In this document: in pieces, positions 47,013-56,169 of the stretch | Layout of the letters: each line of letters begins with the position of its first letter | How positions within the stretch are numbered: position 1 is the stretch's first letter | Assembly: GCA_016709445.1 (NCBI GenBank) | Contig: JADJMV010000017.1 | Span: 12,848-76,847, forward strand | Origin: Phycisphaerales bacterium | Lineage (GTDB): Bacteria > Planctomycetota > Phycisphaerae > Phycisphaerales > UBA1924 | Length of the DNA stretch: 64,000 nucleotides | Direction of reading: 5' to 3' | The notes under the pieces: model-generated | Database searches by the model: none | What the model saw: the letters and a program-made list of their open reading frames with translations, nothing else | Told to the model about the DNA's origin: nothing | Position numbers and translations under genes: made by a program

Positions 47013-47325
47013 GTCCATACTCCTCCATGATGTACCTCTGGAGGCCTCTCCCGGTCGTCGGCTCGTGAACGATCCTCGGGCCGCGGCCTGGGCCCATGTT
47101 CTGTTGACCTGCCCCCCAAAGCCTGATCCCGGTGCCGCAAGACTCCTGTGTGGTTCCCGCTCGGCACACCGAGACTCTCGATGGAGCGGGTGAGGCAGAT
47201 CTCAGGCGGGATCGTGGCGCGGCGGCGCAGGGCCGATCAGCAGTCCAGCATCCCGGCGAGCGGAACGGGCGGCGAAGATCTGTTTCCCGGCGGCGGGCGG
47301 TCCCGTGCTGCCGCCCCGCCCCCGA
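47013..47325. other. Intergenic region at the right edge of the toxin locus
   Basis: Lies between the convergent immunity gene and M16 peptidase gene. It contains the right copy of the 41-base repeat at 47110-47150. No further gene, terminator hairpin or RNA was recognised. Confidence 0.5.
47110..47150 (+). repeat. 41-base direct repeat, right copy
   Basis: TGCCCCCCAAAGCCTGATCC and the following 21 bases match 43382-43422 at 37 of 41 positions. Together the two copies bracket the IS630 remnant, the orphan immunity gene and the orphan toxin/immunity pair (about 3.7 kb). Confidence 0.7.
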
Positions 47326-50115
47326 TCACCCCGGCCCCGCCGGCTTGACCACCACCGTGATCGCGTTCTCCGGCTTGCAGTATTTCGCGAAGACCGACCG
47401 TACCTCTTCGGTCGTCATCGCCTCGTAGGCGGCGGTTTCGTTGAGGATGTCGTCGAGCTTGCGGCCGTGGAAGGTCATGAGTTGGAGGCGCCTCGCCCAG
47501 AACGCGGGGTCCTGCACGTCTTCGTCGAACGTGTTGACGAACTGCTTCTTGGCGACGTCCAGCTCTTCCTCGCTCGGGCCGCTCTTGGCAAACGCCTCGT
47601 ACATCGAATCCAGCTTGGCCACCAGGGGGCCTGCCTTCGCGGGCTCCGTCGGCGCGGCCGCGGAGAAGACGCCGAAGCCCGGGTACGTCGTTCCCGCTCT
47701 CGAGCCGGCCCCGATGCTGTACACGAGCTGCGCATCCTCGCGGACCTCCTTGATCATCCGCGTCGAGAGGATTCTCGCGGCCAGCGACATCGCCCGCGCA
47801 TCCGCCAGGTCGGCCTCGTCCGCCCCGTAGAACGCCGACATCACGAAGGCCTGCGCCGTCGGCGTGTCGATCGTCTCCTCGACCGTGCGCGGGCGCGGGG
47901 GCAGCGAGCCCAGATACCTCGCGACCAATCCCATCACCTGCTCGCGGTCCACATCGCCGACGATCACGACCTCGATCGGCGATTCCTTGATGAGCCTGTC
48001 GAGCCACGCCTGGGCCGCGGGGAGCGTGAGGGCATCGATCTGCTCGACCGTCACCGGCTGCACCTTCGCGGCATCGTCGGGATAGAGCGCCGCCCCGGCG
48101 AGCCGTCCGCCCAGGGCCATCGGGTTCTTCAGCGATTCGAGCAGCCGCTCGCGCGAGCTGGTCTTGTAGTTGTCGAACGAGGCCTGCTCGATCTTCGGCT
48201 CGGTCAGGAGCAGGTGCGCGAGCTGGAAGCCCGTCTCGAACTCTTCGGGGCTGCCCGAGATCGAGAGCGAGATCGAGTCGGTGCTGCCTCCGCCGCCACC
48301 GCCGCGGCGTCCGCCCCCGAACCCGCCGCCGCCCACGTTCACCTTCTTGCCCGTCATGATGGCCCGGATGTCCGACGAGGTGAGGTGCTGCGTCGCCGGC
48401 TGGGCCCACGCCAGCGTCGCGGCCGACGTGATCCCGCGGTTCTCCGCCGTCTCGAGCATCTCCCCGCCGACGAGATCGATCCGAACCGAGGCCTGATGCT
48501 CCCGCTCGTCCATGAACCGGTAGTGCACGCGCACGTTGTTGGCCAGCCATCCCGACCACACGTGGCTCGACTCGTGCTCGCTCATCTCCGCCACCTTGCC
48601 GGGGTTGGGAAGTTCGGTCATGAGCGTGGTCGCGACGGCCGTCTCCACCTCGGGCGTCGGCTTCACGGCCAGGGCCGCCAGCCCGGCCTGGAGCAGCTCC
48701 GATTCGCTGGGCACCGAGCCGCTGCTCGGGAGCACGGCGACGAAGGCCACGGCTCGCGGGTCAAACTCCTGGGCGAAGCGCTTCGAAACCTCCTCGATCG
48801 TGATGGTGGGCAGGAGTTGGTTGAGCAGGTCCAGGCGCTGCCGGGGCGACATCGAGGGCTCGCCCGCCGAGACCGCCCCGTTCAGGCGGCTGATCAGGGC
48901 CGAGGCGGGCATTGTGGCCTCGGTCTCGACCGCCCGCTCCGCCCCCGACACGATCTCCTTCTTGGCGTCGCCGATCTCCCGCTCGGAGAAGCCGAAGTCG
49001 CGGGCCCGCTGCATCTCGAGCGCGATCTCGCCGAGCGTCTCCTTCCACTTGCCCGGCTTGGCCCGGCCGGAGATCTCGGCGGTGTAGACCGCGCCCGAGT
49101 CGGTGCCCGAAGAGACGCGTGCGCCCAGATAGCTCGTTCCACCGGCGGCGACCTTGTTGCCCAGACGCCTGTTGAGCGCCCGCTCGGCGATCGTCTCGAC
49201 GAGGTCGGCCCGGAAAAGCGGGACCGTCGTCACCGGCGGACGCGCGGGCTCCAGCCGCATGATCCGCACATCCTCGGTGCGCACCTCGGGGTCGCTCGTC
49301 ACGATCGCGAAGCTCTTGTCGCACGCCCGCACGTGGATGTCCTGCGGCGTCGGGCGGGGGCGTTTGGGCAGGTCGCCAAACTTCTGCTCGATCACCTTCA
49401 CGACCTCGGCCGGGTCGGTATCGGCGACGACCATCAGCGTGGCGTTCGAGGCGCAGTAGTACTTGCCGTAGTAGTCCTGGAAGTCCGGCTGCTTCACCGA
49501 ATCGATTGTCTCCTCTTTCCCGATGGTGATGCGCTCTCCATAGAGCGAGCCCGGCGCCATGTGCTCGACCACGTAGAAGCTCGTGCGCTGGCGCCCGGAG
49601 AGCCCGCGCCGACGCTCTTCCTGGATGATCTGCCGCTCGGCGTCGATCTCGCTCGGGAGCAGTGAGAGCCCTCCCACCACGTCGGAGAAGAAGGTCAGGC
49701 CCTGGCCGAGCGTCCGGGGCTCGGCATCGGGCAGCGAGAGCTGGAATGTCGTCTGGTCAAAGTTCGTGAACGCGTTCTGGTCGCGCCCGAACGTCATGCC
49801 CAGCGACTGGAAGAACGGCACGAGCGAGCCGGGCGCGAAGTTCTTCGAGCCGTTGAACGCCATGTGCTCGAGGTAGTGCGCGATGCCGCGCTGCGGGTCG
49901 GTCTCGTTGAGCGAGCCGGTGTGCATGTGGATCCACGCCACGGCCCGCCCGGGCGGCACCGCGTGCTCGAGCACGATGTACCGCAGCCCGTTGTCGAGCT
50001 CGCCCGTCACCAGCGCGGGATCCATGGGCAGATCCTGAGCCAGAGCCCGAGCGGGAACGAGGGCGGGGACCAGAGCGAACACAACTGCGAGAGCGGCGGC
50101 CAAGACGCGCGGCAT
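47326..50115 (-). CDS. Exported M16 (pitrilysin/insulinase) zinc peptidase
   Basis: A 929-residue M16 peptidase. The signal peptide MPRVLAAALAVVFALVPALVPARALAQ follows a GGAGG site, which sets the start at 50115. The N-terminal active domain has the inverted zinc motif HYLEH with the distal glutamate in the EERRRGLSG region downstream. Three further M16 domains follow, with a glycine-rich insert (VGGGGFGGGRRGGGGGG) in the third. It is likely periplasmic or outer-membrane associated and degrades peptides. It is encoded alone. Confidence 0.92.
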   Translation of the reverse strand: MPRVLAAALAVVFALVPALVPARALAQDLPMDPALVTGELDNGLRYIVLEHAVPPGRAVAWIHMHTGSLNETDPQRGIAHYLEHMAFNGSKNFAPGSLVPFFQSLGMTFGRDQNAFTNFDQTTFQLSLPDAEPRTLGQGLTFFSDVVGGLSLLPSEIDAERQIIQEERRRGLSGRQRTSFYVVEHMAPGSLYGERITIGKEETIDSVKQPDFQDYYGKYYCASNATLMVVADTDPAEVVKVIEQKFGDLPKRPRPTPQDIHVRACDKSFAIVTSDPEVRTEDVRIMRLEPARPPVTTVPLFRADLVETIAERALNRRLGNKVAAGGTSYLGARVSSGTDSGAVYTAEISGRAKPGKWKETLGEIALEMQRARDFGFSEREIGDAKKEIVSGAERAVETEATMPASALISRLNGAVSAGEPSMSPRQRLDLLNQLLPTITIEEVSKRFAQEFDPRAVAFVAVLPSSGSVPSESELLQAGLAALAVKPTPEVETAVATTLMTELPNPGKVAEMSEHESSHVWSGWLANNVRVHYRFMDEREHQASVRIDLVGGEMLETAENRGITSAATLAWAQPATQHLTSSDIRAIMTGKKVNVGGGGFGGGRRGGGGGGSTDSISLSISGSPEEFETGFQLAHLLLTEPKIEQASFDNYKTSSRERLLESLKNPMALGGRLAGAALYPDDAAKVQPVTVEQIDALTLPAAQAWLDRLIKESPIEVVIVGDVDREQVMGLVARYLGSLPPRPRTVEETIDTPTAQAFVMSAFYGADEADLADARAMSLAARILSTRMIKEVREDAQLVYSIGAGSRAGTTYPGFGVFSAAAPTEPAKAGPLVAKLDSMYEAFAKSGPSEEELDVAKKQFVNTFDEDVQDPAFWARRLQLMTFHGRKLDDILNETAAYEAMTTEEVRSVFAKYCKPENAITVVVKPAGPG

Positions 50116-50614
50116 GGGAAACCTCCGTGGGGGCCAAGGGGCCCGCACGCCAGCTTACCGGCGGAAGGCCCGGCCGCACAATCGACATTCCTCGTCGAGC
50201 CCGGCGGATGCGCCCACGTGGGGCTCCCGGCCGGGCTGTCCCCCCCCACCGCACGGGAGTCTCCGGCATGGGGCAACGCCGGCGAGCGGAGGCCGGCCTG
50301 GTGCGACGGGTCGGAGCGCGCGGCAACCGGCTGGTTCCAGGCGACAGGTGCTGGGGCGCGGTTGGCGGATGCGTCGAGGGTTCGGGCGTCTCCGCCGCGA
50401 GGGTTGGAGCGCCCCGCCGGCCCGCGGTGCGCCCTTGCTCCTGCGTTGCGGTGCTGGTCCACCTCGCGCTCGACGCGGACAACCTCGACTCGCTCCCGCG
50501 TGGGTTCAGGATCGCGACGGCACCACGCCCGCATCCGATCGGTGCCCGGGCCGCGGAGCACCTCCCGCGGTGTCGCCGGCGATCCCTGCGCGCATGGGTC
50601 CAGGCCGGGGGCGC
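50116..50614. other. 500-base intergenic region
   Basis: Separates the M16 peptidase start from the kinase gene stop on the minus strand. All frames are GC-biased shadows without family sequence. No RNA or repeat was recognised; the M16 promoter is presumably here. Confidence 0.5.
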
Positions 50615-53600
50615 CTACGGGCCCACACCCTGGGTTCCCGCGAGCGAACGCTCGACTCGCTGCCAGAGTTCCGTGCAGTCCCGCCGCTCCGGTTCGGGGA
50701 GCTGCGCAACTTGGTCCGGGTCGCGGAGCGGCGCCAGGTCGGCGTCGCTGAGCCACCTCCCCAGGACGTCGCGGGCGTAGGCGGCGGCGCCCTGGTCGGC
50801 GCTCCCGAGGTCCCCCTCCCAACCTGTCAGGTCGGCCCGCAACCAGTCGCGGGCAAGGGCCCGCCACCGCGCTCGCTCTTCGGGCGATGACCGTTCCGCG
50901 TCGGCTCCTTGGCCGGCGCCCGCCAGGGCCGCCTGGCAGGCGGCGTGGTAGCGGCGCGACGCGCGGAATTCCTCGCCGAACCAGGGGTCTGCTTCGAACA
51001 CCGCGGCGCTGAGCCTGGTGGCGCCGGCATGGCGATTCTCCGAGACGCACGCCCCGAGCATGGCGAGCCGCTCGTCGTTGTCGGTCGGCTCGTACTCACC
51101 CCGCCGGAAGGCGTCGAGGTTGGGGAGCATGAGCGCCTCGGCCTCGCGGCGCAGGATGTGGTCGATCCGCACCTCGCCGAGGTCCGCGTGCCGCAGCCGC
51201 CAGTCGAAGTCGCAGATGGCCAGGGCCAGCGTGTGTCTCGCGTCCTCCAGGCGTCCCTCGCGGTAGAGCGCCATGGCGAGAACGAGCTGCGGCGCCGGCA
51301 CGAGCACGGAGGACGCCGGGCCCTGGAGAATCCGGACGGCGGCCGCGAACTCACCCGCTCGGTATTCCGCGACCGCCTTGGCGAACTGGAAGAAGGGGGG
51401 GGTCCACGGCGCGGACTCGGCTGGGTCGGCGCGGATGGCCCGGTCGATCATCTCCATCGCCCGCCGGACCTGCTCGGGCGGCGCGGGTCCCAGCACGCAC
51501 GCGCGGCCGGCCCGCTCGCACTCGAACGGCGCCTGGCTGGCGCCGAAGTGCTCCAGCAGTCCTCGGCATGCGTCGCGGTATTGGTCGAGGTGTCCGAGGA
51601 AGAGGCAAAGCTCCGCGTATCCGTCCCACTCGGCGTGGTCGCTCGGCGCCTCGGCGATCCGGGTCTGCCAGTCGGCGAGCGCGTCCTCGAAGCGTCCGAG
51701 CCGGAGCAGCACCGTCCGCAGAGCCTGGTGCACCTCCGGGTCGGCCGGGGTCAGCTCGAGCGCGGCGCGGTATTCCGCGGCCGCCTCGTCCAGACGGCCT
51801 TGCGCCGAGAGCACGCCCGCCAGGTTCAGATGGGCCCAAGTATGCGCGGGCTCGCTGGCGATGGCCCTCCGGTAGTGGAAGATCGCGCCGTCGGGCTGGC
51901 CGATGTGCTCGAGGCAGACTCCCATGTTGTAGTGCACCCAGGAGGCGTTCGGTCGCAGGGCAAGGGCCGCGCGGCAGAACCCGAGCCCCGCCACCGGGTC
52001 CTCGGGGCCGACGAGGTGGCCGAGCTCGAAGTTGACCCAGAAGTCGTCGGGGCGCAGCTGCTGGACCCGGGTGAGAAATGCCGTCGGGTCGCCCCCGAGG
52101 CGGCGCCAACGGGTGCCCATGGCCACGAGGAGCGTGACGGGTTGCTCATCGACGTGGACGGTCGCGGCGAGCCGCTTGAGCCCGTCGACGTCGGCCCACT
52201 CGGCCTGGTCTCGCGCACGGTCGCGCCAGGGATCGGGGTCCATGGCCTTGGCGACGCGGAGGATCCAGTCGCGTGGGGTGGCCGGGGCGCAGGCCGCCCA
52301 GTCGTCGAGCGCGGCGATCAGCGCCTCGCGGACCGGCGACCCCGCGAGCCGCGCCGCAACCTGGGTGGGATCCTCGTGGAACTCTCCGAGGCCCCGCTCG
52401 CGGAAGATCGCCTCGTATTGCCGGTTCGAGAGGTCGTAGTCGATTCCTCCGCCCTGCACGAACTTGCCGCGGCTCATGCGGATGTCGTCGAGTCTCTCGA
52501 CCAGGTCGAGGTCCGCGCGGGCTTGGCGGATCCGGGGGAGGAGTTCGTCCGAGCCAAACTCGAGCCCCGGGCCCAGGATCGCCCGGGCCTCCTCGAAGCG
52601 GCCTTCCCGCTCGAGGCCCCGCACCTGATCGAGGCGGTCGGACCAGCGGGCCGCCTCGGCGCGCCGCTCGGCCGCGAAGCGTGACTCGCGCGCCACGCCC
52701 GCGCCGGCAACGACGAGGAGTGTGAAGACCGCGCCGATGAGCGCCGCGCCGGTCGGATTCCGCCGAGCCCAGCGTGCCGCCCGCCCGGCGCGTCCGATCG
52801 GGCGGGCGGCGATGGGCTGGCCTCTGAGGAAACGCCGGGCGTCGCGGGCGAGATCGCCGGCGGCGGCGTATCGGCGCTGCGGGACTTTCTGGAGGCACTT
52901 CAGACAGATGGTTTCGAGGTCCCGCGGCACGCGGGTGTTGAGGCGCGAGGGTGGGGCGGGATCCTCGTTGATCACTTGCCGCTGGGTCTCGGCTGGGGAG
53001 TCGGCACGGAAGGGCGGTCGCCCCGTGAGCATCTCGTAGAGCACGGCGCCGAGGGCGTAGACATCGACAGAGGGGCAGAAGGCCTCGGAGCGGCCCGCGG
53101 CCTGCTCGGGCGCCATGTAGCTCGGCGTGCCCACGCCGGCGTTGCTGAGCGTGGGCGAGGGGTCGCGTTCGAACCGGCGTGCGAGGCTGAAATCGCCGAT
53201 CTTGGGCGTGCCATCGGCGGTGAGCAGGATGTTGGCGGGCTTGAGGTCTCGGTGCACGACGCCGCTGTCGTGGGCGGACTGCACCGCGTCGGCGAGCGTG
53301 GCGATCATCTCGGCGGCGGCGCGGGCGGGTGTCGGCACGCCGCCGAGCTTCTTGGCGAGCGTGCCCCCCTCGAGAAACTCCATGGTGAAGAACGGCAGAC
53401 CGTCGAGGTCGCCGACGTCGTAGACCTGGACGATGTGGGCGTGGCGCAGGCTGGCGACCGCCTCCGCCTCGCGCAGCAGACAGGCGAGTTCGTCGGGCGT
53501 GGCGTGTGGCCCGAGCAGGAGCATCTTGATGGCGACCGGCCGGTTGAGCTTGAGCTGGCGGGCCTTGTAGACCACGCCCATGCCCCCGGTCCCGAGAATG

Positions 53601-53860
53601 GACTCGACGAGGTAGCCCCCGATCTCGGGCAATTGCGTGCCGGCCCGCGGGATGCGGGCGGCGCGGACCCGGGAGCGCCCCACGGGGAGACGGGGCGTGG
53701 GGAACAGCTCTTCCACGGCGGCCTCGACGGCGCGGGCCCGGCGCCACCGCTCGTCCACCTCGGGGAGCAGATCCGGGGCGTCGGCGCAGGCTTCCTCCGG
53801 CGTGCCGCCGGAATTCATCAATTCTTCAAGCAGCATCCGGATCTGGGCTTCGTCCGCCAT
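50615..53860 (-). CDS. Membrane Ser/Thr protein kinase with TPR domain
   Basis: A 1081-residue Hanks-type kinase. Loop GTGGMG at residues 90-95, lysine in VAIK at 112, catalytic HRDLKPAN at 203-210 and the APE motif in SYMAPEQ are intact. The magnesium motif reads DFS (223-225) instead of DFG. A membrane helix near residues 365-385 (ALIGAVFTLLVVAGAG) precedes a large TPR-rich region (WVHYNMGVCLEHIGQPDGAIFHYRRAIASEPAH; AHLNLAGVLSAQGRLDEAAAEYRAALELTP). It starts 28 bases downstream of the ECF sigma gene, a pairing common in planctomycetes. Confidence 0.93.
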   Translation of the reverse strand: MADEAQIRMLLEELMNSGGTPEEACADAPDLLPEVDERWRRARAVEAAVEELFPTPRLPVGRSRVRAARIPRAGTQLPEIGGYLVESILGTGGMGVVYKARQLKLNRPVAIKMLLLGPHATPDELACLLREAEAVASLRHAHIVQVYDVGDLDGLPFFTMEFLEGGTLAKKLGGVPTPARAAAEMIATLADAVQSAHDSGVVHRDLKPANILLTADGTPKIGDFSLARRFERDPSPTLSNAGVGTPSYMAPEQAAGRSEAFCPSVDVYALGAVLYEMLTGRPPFRADSPAETQRQVINEDPAPPSRLNTRVPRDLETICLKCLQKVPQRRYAAAGDLARDARRFLRGQPIAARPIGRAGRAARWARRNPTGAALIGAVFTLLVVAGAGVARESRFAAERRAEAARWSDRLDQVRGLEREGRFEEARAILGPGLEFGSDELLPRIRQARADLDLVERLDDIRMSRGKFVQGGGIDYDLSNRQYEAIFRERGLGEFHEDPTQVAARLAGSPVREALIAALDDWAACAPATPRDWILRVAKAMDPDPWRDRARDQAEWADVDGLKRLAATVHVDEQPVTLLVAMGTRWRRLGGDPTAFLTRVQQLRPDDFWVNFELGHLVGPEDPVAGLGFCRAALALRPNASWVHYNMGVCLEHIGQPDGAIFHYRRAIASEPAHTWAHLNLAGVLSAQGRLDEAAAEYRAALELTPADPEVHQALRTVLLRLGRFEDALADWQTRIAEAPSDHAEWDGYAELCLFLGHLDQYRDACRGLLEHFGASQAPFECERAGRACVLGPAPPEQVRRAMEMIDRAIRADPAESAPWTPPFFQFAKAVAEYRAGEFAAAVRILQGPASSVLVPAPQLVLAMALYREGRLEDARHTLALAICDFDWRLRHADLGEVRIDHILRREAEALMLPNLDAFRRGEYEPTDNDERLAMLGACVSENRHAGATRLSAAVFEADPWFGEEFRASRRYHAACQAALAGAGQGADAERSSPEERARWRALARDWLRADLTGWEGDLGSADQGAAAYARDVLGRWLSDADLAPLRDPDQVAQLPEPERRDCTELWQRVERSLAGTQGVGP

Positions 53861-53888
53861 CGGTTCGAGCTCTCTCTTCTGGCGCCGC

Positions 53889-54500
53889 TCAGCCCGCGTT
53901 CGGCTCGGCGGGGCGCAGGTCTCCGAGCTGATCGGAGAGGAGCAGCATCGCGCGGTTCAGGCGGCGCTGCACCGTCTTTGGCGAGACCCCGACAATCTCG
54001 GCGGCCTCGGCGTGCGTCGTCCCTTGGATCCGGACCAGCTCGAATACCTCGCGTTCCTCCTCGGGCAACCGATCGATCGCGTCGAGCATTCGCGCCGCGT
54101 TCGGGCTCAACACCGAACCCGAGGTCGCGGGGCTGGGGAGCATCTCCTCCCGCAGCTCTGCGGCGCGCGACCTCTCATCTAGGCGTCGGGCCAGGTCATT
54201 GAGTTCCCACCGCATGTGCCGGTTGGCCAGGGCGAAGAACTGCCGCGGCGTCTGGGGCCGGACTTCGCGCATGGCCTTGATCAGGCGTTCCACGACGGCG
54301 CTGAGCATCTCCTCGGACTGGAGGTTCAGCGGCGGGCGCATGAGGCGCGGGTACTTTCGGGCAAGCATCGTTGCGCAGAGCAGGTGGAGGCGGTCCACCG
54401 AACGCTCCAGGAGCGCCCGCACGATGGGATCGGGGGGGGCATCGCCCTCCAGCTGGCCCAGGAACCGCTGGACGGCGATGGTGGTGTGGTCCTCGCCCAT
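53889..54500 (-). CDS. ECF-type RNA polymerase sigma factor
   Basis: A 203-residue sigma-70 family protein. Region 2 includes EMLSAVVERLIKAMREVRPQTPRQFFALANRHMRWELNDLARRLDE. Region 4 is LDAIDRLPEEEREVFELVRIQGTTHAEAAEIVGVSPKTVQRRLNRAMLLL, a clear helix-turn-helix. No anti-sigma gene is adjacent. Instead the TPR kinase follows, so control by phosphorylation is a reasonable inference. It is probably co-transcribed with the kinase. Confidence 0.93.
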   Translation of the reverse strand: MGEDHTTIAVQRFLGQLEGDAPPDPIVRALLERSVDRLHLLCATMLARKYPRLMRPPLNLQSEEMLSAVVERLIKAMREVRPQTPRQFFALANRHMRWELNDLARRLDERSRAAELREEMLPSPATSGSVLSPNAARMLDAIDRLPEEEREVFELVRIQGTTHAEAAEIVGVSPKTVQRRLNRAMLLLSDQLGDLRPAEPNAG

Positions 54501-54820
54501 GAGGGCACATGATATGGGACAAGCCTCGACGATGGCGCGGGTTGTGATTCCGGATCGCGATGGACCAAATGAGGCGCTCCATCGGGCGAGGTCTTCAATC
54601 GCCCTCGCGCCGTCCGGAATAGCCCGCGTCCCGCCAACGCGGACACCGATGTCCGTCGAATTGGCGAGGAATCATTCGAGACGACTCTCCCGGTCGGGCC
54701 GCGCGGCCGAGGCACCCGACTTGTTGCTCCCTCGGTGTCCAGCCTCCACGCCTAAAGGGGTGGGTCGTGCACGACGAGGTCTCACACTTCGTGTGGCGGG
54801 GCCCGAGAGGAGCATGAGCG
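54501..54820. other. Divergent intergenic region between ECF sigma and osmC
   Basis: About 320 bases between two divergently oriented genes. No coding frame with family sequence was found. Promoters for both sides are expected here but no site was recognised. Confidence 0.45.
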
Positions 54821-55253
54821 ATGAAGATCAAGAGGCGGGGCTCGGCGGCGTGGCAGGGCGGTATCAAAGACGGGAGGGGCACGATCTCGACCGAGAGCGG
54901 GGCGCTGGAGCGTTACCCCTATGGCTTCGCCAGCCGGTTCGAGGGTCAGCGCGGGAGCAACCCCGAGGAACTGATCGGGGCGGCCCACGCGAGCTGCTTC
55001 ACGATGGGCGCTCTCGCTGATCCTGGGCGAGGCCGGGCTGAAGCCCGAGCAGCTCGAGACCTCGGCCGAGGTCACGCTCGAGCAGGTCGATGGCGGGTTT
55101 GCGATCACCGCGGTCCGCCTGGAGCTTCGGGCTCGTATCCCCGGGGTCGAGCCCGAGAAGTTCCAGCAATTCGCGGGGCTGGCGAAGGCCAACTGCCCCG
55201 TCTCAAAGCTGCTCCGGGCCGATGTCGCCCTGCAGGCGACGCTGCTCGATTGA
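54821..55253 (+). CDS. osmC: OsmC-family peroxiredoxin, frame broken at 55006-55008
   Basis: Thiol peroxidase of the OsmC/Ohr family that reduces organic hydroperoxides. The N-terminal half, KIKRRGSAAWQGGIKDGRGTIST...PEELIGAAHASCFTM, contains the first catalytic cysteine. After GGG at 55006-55008 the frame changes; with one G removed it continues ALSLILGEAGLKPEQLETSAEVTLE...GLAKANCPVSKLLRADVALQATLLD, including the second cysteine in NCPVSK. The repaired protein is about 143 residues, the normal length. It is the first gene of the plus-strand stress/efflux cluster. Confidence 0.9.
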
Positions 55254-55304
55254 ACGGGCGCCGACGCCCGCCGCCCCCCCAACTTCACCTGTGAGGAAAC
55301 GACG

Positions 55305-56129
55305 ATGCCGACAATCACCACACGCGACAAGACGCAGATCTACTTCAAGGACTGGGGGTCCGGACAGCCCGTGGTCTTCAGCCATGGCTGGCCGCTCACG
55401 GCCGACGCCTGGGAGGACCAGATGCTGTTCCTCGCGGAGCGGGGCTACCGCTGCATCGCCCACGACCGTCGGGGCCACGGCCGGTCGGGCCAGCCGTGGA
55501 TCGGCAACGAGATGGACACCTACGCGGATGACCTTGCCGAGCTGGTCCGCGCGCTCGAGCTGACCGACGCGGTCCACGTCGGGCACTCGACCGGCGGCGG
55601 CGAGGTGGCCCGGTATGTCGGGCGGCACGGGACGGGGCGGGTGGCCAAGACGGTGCTGATCGGCGCGGTGCCACCGCTCATGCTCCGCACGGCGGGCAAC
55701 CCGGGGGGCCTCCCGATGGAGGTCTTCGACGGCATCCGCGCCGCCTCGCTGGCGGACCGATCGCAGCTCTACAAGGACCTGGCCGCGGGCCCCTTCTTCG
55801 GCTTCAACCGCCCGGGGGCCAAGCCCTCGCAGGGGATGATCGATTCGTTCTGGATGCAGGGGATGATGGGCGGTCACAAGAACACGTTCGACTGCATCCG
55901 GGCGTTCTCGGAGACGGACTTCACGGAGGATCTCAGGAAGTTCGACGTCCCCACGCTGATTCTGCACGGTGATCAGGACCAGGTGGTTCCGATCGGGGCT
56001 TCGGCGCTGATGTCGGCCAAGCTCGTCCGGGGCGCAACGCTCAAGGTCTATCCCGGCGGCGACCACGGCCTGCCCCAGACCCACAAGGACCAGATCAATC
56101 GCGACCTGCTGGAATTCCTCGGCGCCTGA
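55305..56129 (+). CDS. Alpha/beta hydrolase (non-haem chloroperoxidase/arylesterase-like)
   Basis: A 274-residue hydrolase. The oxyanion region SHGWP, nucleophile elbow GHSTGGG, acid in LHGDQDQVVP and histidine in GGDHGLPQTHK form a complete catalytic triad. The overall sequence (DWGSGQPVVFSHGWPLTADAWEDQ; DRRGHGRSGQPW) is that of the chloroperoxidase/arylesterase branch. Its substrate is unknown. It lies 50 bases after osmC and is probably co-transcribed. Confidence 0.93.
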   Translation: MPTITTRDKTQIYFKDWGSGQPVVFSHGWPLTADAWEDQMLFLAERGYRCIAHDRRGHGRSGQPWIGNEMDTYADDLAELVRALELTDAVHVGHSTGGGEVARYVGRHGTGRVAKTVLIGAVPPLMLRTAGNPGGLPMEVFDGIRAASLADRSQLYKDLAAGPFFGFNRPGAKPSQGMIDSFWMQGMMGGHKNTFDCIRAFSETDFTEDLRKFDVPTLILHGDQDQVVPIGASALMSAKLVRGATLKVYPGGDHGLPQTHKDQINRDLLEFLGA

Positions 56130-56169
56130 GCGGTGGGAAGACTTGGCGGAGCGGCGTTTGGAGGGTCAT

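Noticed and set aside
47237..49665. Long frames overlapping the M16 peptidase gene in other frames and strand
   Set aside because: Arginine/glycine-rich shadows without motifs; the M16 gene explains the region.
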